A DNA stretch of 8,197 bases, taken from contig CABUQY010000069.1 of the NCBI GenBank assembly GCA_902493915.1, positions 1 through 8,197 on the forward strand, written 5' to 3'. Under the pieces are notes generated by a model that was given only the letters and a program-made list of their open reading frames with translations, was not told where the DNA came from and made no database searches. How positions within the stretch are numbered: position 1 is the stretch's first letter; each line of letters begins with the position of its first letter. This DNA comes from an uncultured Collinsella sp. Its GTDB lineage: Bacteria > Actinomycetota > Coriobacteriia > Coriobacteriales > Coriobacteriaceae. This document shows positions 5,275-8,197 of the stretch, in pieces. The position numbers were made by a program, and so were the translations under genes.

Positions 5275-6165
5275 ATGACAAACCACCACGCTGAAGACGG
5301 CGATAAGAAAAGCATTCTGGATGCCCGCATTGAGCGAGCATATGCAAACGAATATGACGCCGCCTTTGCCGCCGCGACCATCAAGAACTACGCGTCGCTA
5401 CCGCTCGCGACGATCTCGGCCGACCACCCTCAACTGCTGAAGCGCTGCACAAAGATCATGGGCGACCCCGACATTCGCAAGCTGACAGACCCCTATGCCC
5501 CAAAACGCGACAACGATTCGTACGTTCTTACCGTAGGCTGCCTAGCCCATATGCTTACGGCGCTCGACACGAAACTCAAGCTCGAATGGGAACCCGACGA
5601 GCGTCATGAACTCGAAAGCAAGCGGAACACCCTGCGCACCGCACTGTTCCTTCCGCTGGACGGCCTCAAGCGCTGCAACGTCGAGCTCAATACACAGGCG
5701 CGGCAAAAGCCCGGGACCACGGGGCAGAAAACTCCAAGACCCCATGCGGCCATCGTCGACCGCAACCGATATAACCGCATGACCGCGCACTTTTCCGCCG
5801 AGGGAGCAGCCATAAGGACGCTGATCGACCTGCTGTGCCTCCTGAGCATCAACGAGCTATTTGAGGGCTATCTCGCCCTTGTTCCCGCGACGGCACCCAA
5901 GTCGGTAGCAAAGATCATCGAGACCTGCAGACGCCAGTTTGAGCGCCATCGCAATGGCAGCGAGATGAACGCCAGCATCGCGCAGTACTACGCGGCTCAT
6001 TACAAAAATGACGGATGTGCCCCTGTCGAGCATCAGCTGCGGCTCGCCTACACCACGCCCGCCGCAACGCTCCATCGCTTTGGAGCCCTTGGCGCTTGCG
6101 AGCCGCACGAACAGGCAGCCTGCCCCACAACCGAACTCGATCTCAGGCTCGGACGAACCCTGTAG
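5275..6165 (+). CDS. Hypothetical protein, first gene of the ClpP/ATPase cassette
   Basis: I do not recognise this 296-residue protein. GGAGA (5266-5270) ends four bases before the ATG at 5275. The frame is open upstream to 5119, but that part reads through the CA-rich leader and has no comparable ribosome site. The protein appears soluble and mostly helical: no signal peptide, an acidic N-terminus (1-20), and a basic proline/glycine-rich middle (about 131-170) that could be a linker or nucleic-acid contact. A hydrophobic helical stretch follows (about 178-205, RTLIDLLCLLSINELFEGYL), too interrupted by charges to be a confident membrane segment. No catalytic motif was seen. Several cysteines occur (58, 89, 134, 188, 218, 248, 275, 283) without clear zinc pairs. 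It sits 63 bases ahead of the protease gene with a small stem (6165-6170 with 6181-6186) over its stop. It could be an adaptor or structural partner; that is only inference. Confidence 0.72.
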   Translation: MTNHHAEDGDKKSILDARIERAYANEYDAAFAAATIKNYASLPLATISADHPQLLKRCTKIMGDPDIRKLTDPYAPKRDNDSYVLTVGCLAHMLTALDTKLKLEWEPDERHELESKRNTLRTALFLPLDGLKRCNVELNTQARQKPGTTGQKTPRPHAAIVDRNRYNRMTAHFSAEGAAIRTLIDLLCLLSINELFEGYLALVPATAPKSVAKIIETCRRQFERHRNGSEMNASIAQYYAAHYKNDGCAPVEHQLRLAYTTPAATLHRFGALGACEPHEQAACPTTELDLRLGRTL

Positions 6166-6228
6166 CCCGCCAGCCCCTCCGCGGGCAACAATCCTATTCC
6201 ACAACACAACCAACAGAAAGGAGTCCTC

Positions 6229-6846
6229 ATGGACACCAATCATTCCCCCATCATCAGCCCCCTCACCATGCGTGAATCCGCCCGAGGTATCACGCTCACC
6301 AGCATTTACGATGAGATGCTCGCCCGTCGCGAGCTCTCCGTCATGGGAAACATCGAAACCCCGATGGCCCACGACCTATGCCAGCAGATCCGCCTGCTCG
6401 ATGCCACCGACCCCAGCCGCCCCATCACCATATTTGTCGCCAGCGCCGGCGGAAGCGTGCGATCGGGTCTTGCGATCTATGACGCCATGCGCCTCGCATC
6501 GTGCCCCATCCGCACCGTCTGCCTGGAATTCGCCGCGTCCATGGGCGCCGTGATCTTTATGGGCGGCGACGATCGCCGTATGGCGCCCCATGCAGAGCTC
6601 ATGATTCACGACCCGCTGATCCCCCAGGGGGCAGGCGGCTCGGCACTTGCGCTGCAGGAAACCAGCCGGCGTCTCATGCAGACCCGCAAGACCCTCACGC
6701 AAATCCTCTCGGACCGCAGCGGCCTCACGCCCAAGCGCATCCAGTCCCTCACTGCAAAAGACACCTACCTTTCGGCCGAGCGCGCCGTCGAGCTCGGCTT
6801 TGCCCACGAAATCCTCTCGACCACCAAGGAGGTCGCCCATGTCTAA
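6229..6846 (+). CDS. ClpP-like serine protease
   Basis: Protein of 205 residues with the whole ClpP fold order. The catalytic triad is intact: S104 in EFAASMGA, H127 in LMIHDPL, and D178 in KDTYLSAERAVELGF. The oxyanion-hole loop ASAGGSV (71-77) leads into SGLAIYDAM, and the handle-helix region (about 135-165) is complete. ClpP proteins form barrel-shaped peptidases that usually need an AAA+ unfoldase to feed them. The substrate and partner of this copy are unknown. It differs from housekeeping ClpP, for example SAGG for the common SPGG and RMAPHAEL for the usual RFALPNAR-like segment. That, together with its neighbours, marks it as an accessory paralogue. AAGGAG (6218-6223) lies five bases before the ATG. 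The next gene begins inside its last codons. Phage-type head-maturation proteases share the fold, but no other phage genes are seen here. Confidence 0.85.
   Translation: MDTNHSPIISPLTMRESARGITLTSIYDEMLARRELSVMGNIETPMAHDLCQQIRLLDATDPSRPITIFVASAGGSVRSGLAIYDAMRLASCPIRTVCLEFAASMGAVIFMGGDDRRMAPHAELMIHDPLIPQGAGGSALALQETSRRLMQTRKTLTQILSDRSGLTPKRIQSLTAKDTYLSAERAVELGFAHEILSTTKEVAHV
6826..6832 (+). promoter_or_regulatory. Ribosome binding site inside the ClpP-like gene
   Basis: A perfect AAGGAGG lies six bases before the ATG of the ATPase gene and within the final codons of the protease gene. It fixes the ATPase start at 6839 and rules out longer versions of that reading frame extending back into the protease gene. 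It also implies coupled translation of the two proteins. Confidence 0.8.
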
Positions 6847-8143
6847 CCTCGCCAGCCGCCTCGCCGCATCTGAGTCCGCATCGTCCACCATCCTCGCCAA
6901 GGATCGAACGCTTTCCTGCGACACCCGCCAAACGGGACTCAACAACAACGCACTTGTGATCGGCCCCTCGGGAGCCGGCAAGACCCGAAACGTCCTCAAG
7001 CCCAACCTGCTGCAAATGAACGCAAGCTACATCGTGCTCGACACCAAAGGCACGCTCTGTCGCGAAGTGGGACCCGTGCTGGCAGCCCACGGTTACCGCG
7101 TGCAATGTCTCAACTTCGCCGACCTCAACACCGTCCCGGCCCTTGCGCTCGGCATCGAGCGCTGCGGCTACAACCCCCTGAGGCACATTCGCCGCAAGGC
7201 GGACGGCAGGCCCAACCAGCAGGACATCCTCTCGGTGGCAAAGGCCATCTGCCCCATCGAGGACAACAACCAGCCTTTTTGGGATCATGCGGCGGCAAAC
7301 CTGCTGTCGTGTCTTATTGCCTACGTCACCGAACAGCTACCCGCCGACGAGCAGACGATCAGCTCGGTCATCAAGCTGATCGAGCACCTGCAGGACGGTG
7401 CCACGGCCCGATTGTTTGACGATCTGATCACGACCGACCCCCAAAGCTATGCCCTCTCGCTATGGCGGCGCTACGCCATTACGCAAAATGCCGAGCGCAT
7501 GCACGCGAGCATCGTCGGCATCCTTGCCGAAAAGGTCATGTGTCTGGGATTCGACGGTGCGGCACAGCTCTATCGTGAGTGCCATCAGGTGGACTTCGCT
7601 TCCATGGGACACACCCCCTGCGCCCTGTTTGTAACCGTGAGCGATATTGACCGCAATCTCGATCCGCTGACCGGCCTCTTTATTACGCAGGCGTTTATGG
7701 GCCTCATTCGCGAAGCCGATAGGCAGCCCGACGGCAGCCTGCCCGTGCCCGTGCGCTTTATGCTCGATGACTTCGCAAATCTGCAGATCCCCCAGATCGA
7801 CAACGTGCTCTCGATTATCCGAAGCCGCAACATCTGGGCAACGCTGCTATTGCAGTCGACCAATCAGCTCGATGCGCTCTATGGCGAGGCACGCGCACGC
7901 TCCATCATGGGCAACTGCGACACGCATCTGGTGCTGGCGTTCCAGGATCCCGAGAGCGCCCGGGTGTTTTCCGACCGCGCCGACGCGCTGCCCAGCACGC
8001 TCATGGCGACGCCGATCGATCGCTCGTGGCTCTTTGTGCGCGGCTGCACTCCCGAACAGGTCGAGCGCTTTAGGCTCGAAGACCATCCGCTCTACGGGGA
8101 GCTGCCCGAGGCGCAGCGAGGCCATGCGGAGGCCGAGCTCTAG
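6839..8143 (+). CDS. VirD4/TraG-like ATPase lacking membrane segments
   Basis: Protein of 434 residues related to type IV secretion coupling proteins, hexameric ATPases that pump conjugating DNA. Walker A is GPSGAGKT (42-49). The VLDTKGTLCREVG strand (66-78) corresponds to the family's DPKGE block, and YNPLRHIRR (111-119) is also typical. Walker B is FMLDDFANLQIPQ (307-319), with D311 where most relatives have glutamate. IIRSRNIWATLLLQSTNQL (326-344) and IMGNCDTHLVL (356-366) complete the core. Coupling proteins are usually about 600 residues with two N-terminal membrane helices. Here Walker A starts at residue 42 and no hydrophobic helix precedes it, so the protein should be soluble. A perfect AAGGAGG (6826-6832), six bases before the ATG, lies inside the protease gene, and the two genes overlap by eight bases. 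An LGF tripeptide is at 236-238. It is part of a conjugative element or of a distinct ATPase-protease system. Confidence 0.83.
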   Translation: MSNLASRLAASESASSTILAKDRTLSCDTRQTGLNNNALVIGPSGAGKTRNVLKPNLLQMNASYIVLDTKGTLCREVGPVLAAHGYRVQCLNFADLNTVPALALGIERCGYNPLRHIRRKADGRPNQQDILSVAKAICPIEDNNQPFWDHAAANLLSCLIAYVTEQLPADEQTISSVIKLIEHLQDGATARLFDDLITTDPQSYALSLWRRYAITQNAERMHASIVGILAEKVMCLGFDGAAQLYRECHQVDFASMGHTPCALFVTVSDIDRNLDPLTGLFITQAFMGLIREADRQPDGSLPVPVRFMLDDFANLQIPQIDNVLSIIRSRNIWATLLLQSTNQLDALYGEARARSIMGNCDTHLVLAFQDPESARVFSDRADALPSTLMATPIDRSWLFVRGCTPEQVERFRLEDHPLYGELPEAQRGHAEAEL

Positions 8144-8197
8144 ACGCAGGGCCCTCGCAGCACGCGACGCTCCGGCGAAGATCCTTAAAGGCCGTGC
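8144..8197. other. Downstream edge, nothing assignable
   Basis: Fifty-four bases follow the ATPase stop. There is no U-tract terminator, so the operon may continue beyond the window. Confidence 0.5.

Noticed and set aside
4987..5289. 100-codon leftward frame with a CPRC..C segment, hydrophobic at its N-terminus
   Set aside because: The hydrophobic part is just the complement of the CA-rich leader. The cysteines hint at a zinc ribbon or transposase remnant, but no surrounding similarity was recognised and there is no start signal.

Overview
This window looks like genomic DNA from a moderately high-GC Gram-positive gut bacterium, most plausibly a member of the Coriobacteriia such as Collinsella. 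That assignment is an inference. It rests on GC-rich coding sequence, strong AGGAGG-type ribosome binding sites, a fructoselysine-kinase-like sugar kinase, and a Gram-positive-style conjugation ATPase. No 16S or other marker gene is present.

Layout. Positions 1-306 are a busy intergenic region. It holds the first codons, promoter and possible operator of a leftward gene that runs off the edge, a possible independently transcribed small RNA on the minus strand (about 90-185), and a -10 box for the rightward genes. Positions 307-1898 carry two closely spaced rightward housekeeping genes: tcdA (cyclises the tRNA base t6A) and a TatD-family metal-dependent nuclease. Positions 1899-2177 separate convergent genes and are almost filled by a 230-bp inverted-repeat element with a perfect 15-bp hairpin inside it. 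Positions 2178-4667 carry three leftward genes: a Cof-type HAD phosphatase (first in transcription order), then a clear intrinsic terminator, then a beta-phosphoglucomutase-like HAD phosphatase with a GTG start, then a PfkB-family kinase resembling fructoselysine 6-kinase. Positions 4668-5274 are about 600 bases with no convincing gene, holding a candidate promoter, a hairpin and a G-poor CA-rich leader. Positions 5275-8143 carry a rightward three-gene cassette: a 296-residue protein I do not recognise, a ClpP-like serine protease with an intact catalytic triad, and a short VirD4/TraG-like ATPase without the usual N-terminal membrane segments. The last 54 bases show nothing I can assign.

How the genes work together. 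The left half is ordinary chromosome: tRNA modification, a nuclease, and sugar-phosphate metabolism. The right-hand cassette is the accessory part and the most unusual content. The protease and ATPase genes overlap by 8 bases, with a perfect ribosome binding site inside the protease gene, so they are probably made together. A soluble conjugation-type hexameric ATPase paired with a ClpP-like peptidase could be part of an integrative conjugative element. It could also be a separate machine in which the ATPase feeds or regulates the peptidase. The sequence here does not decide between these.
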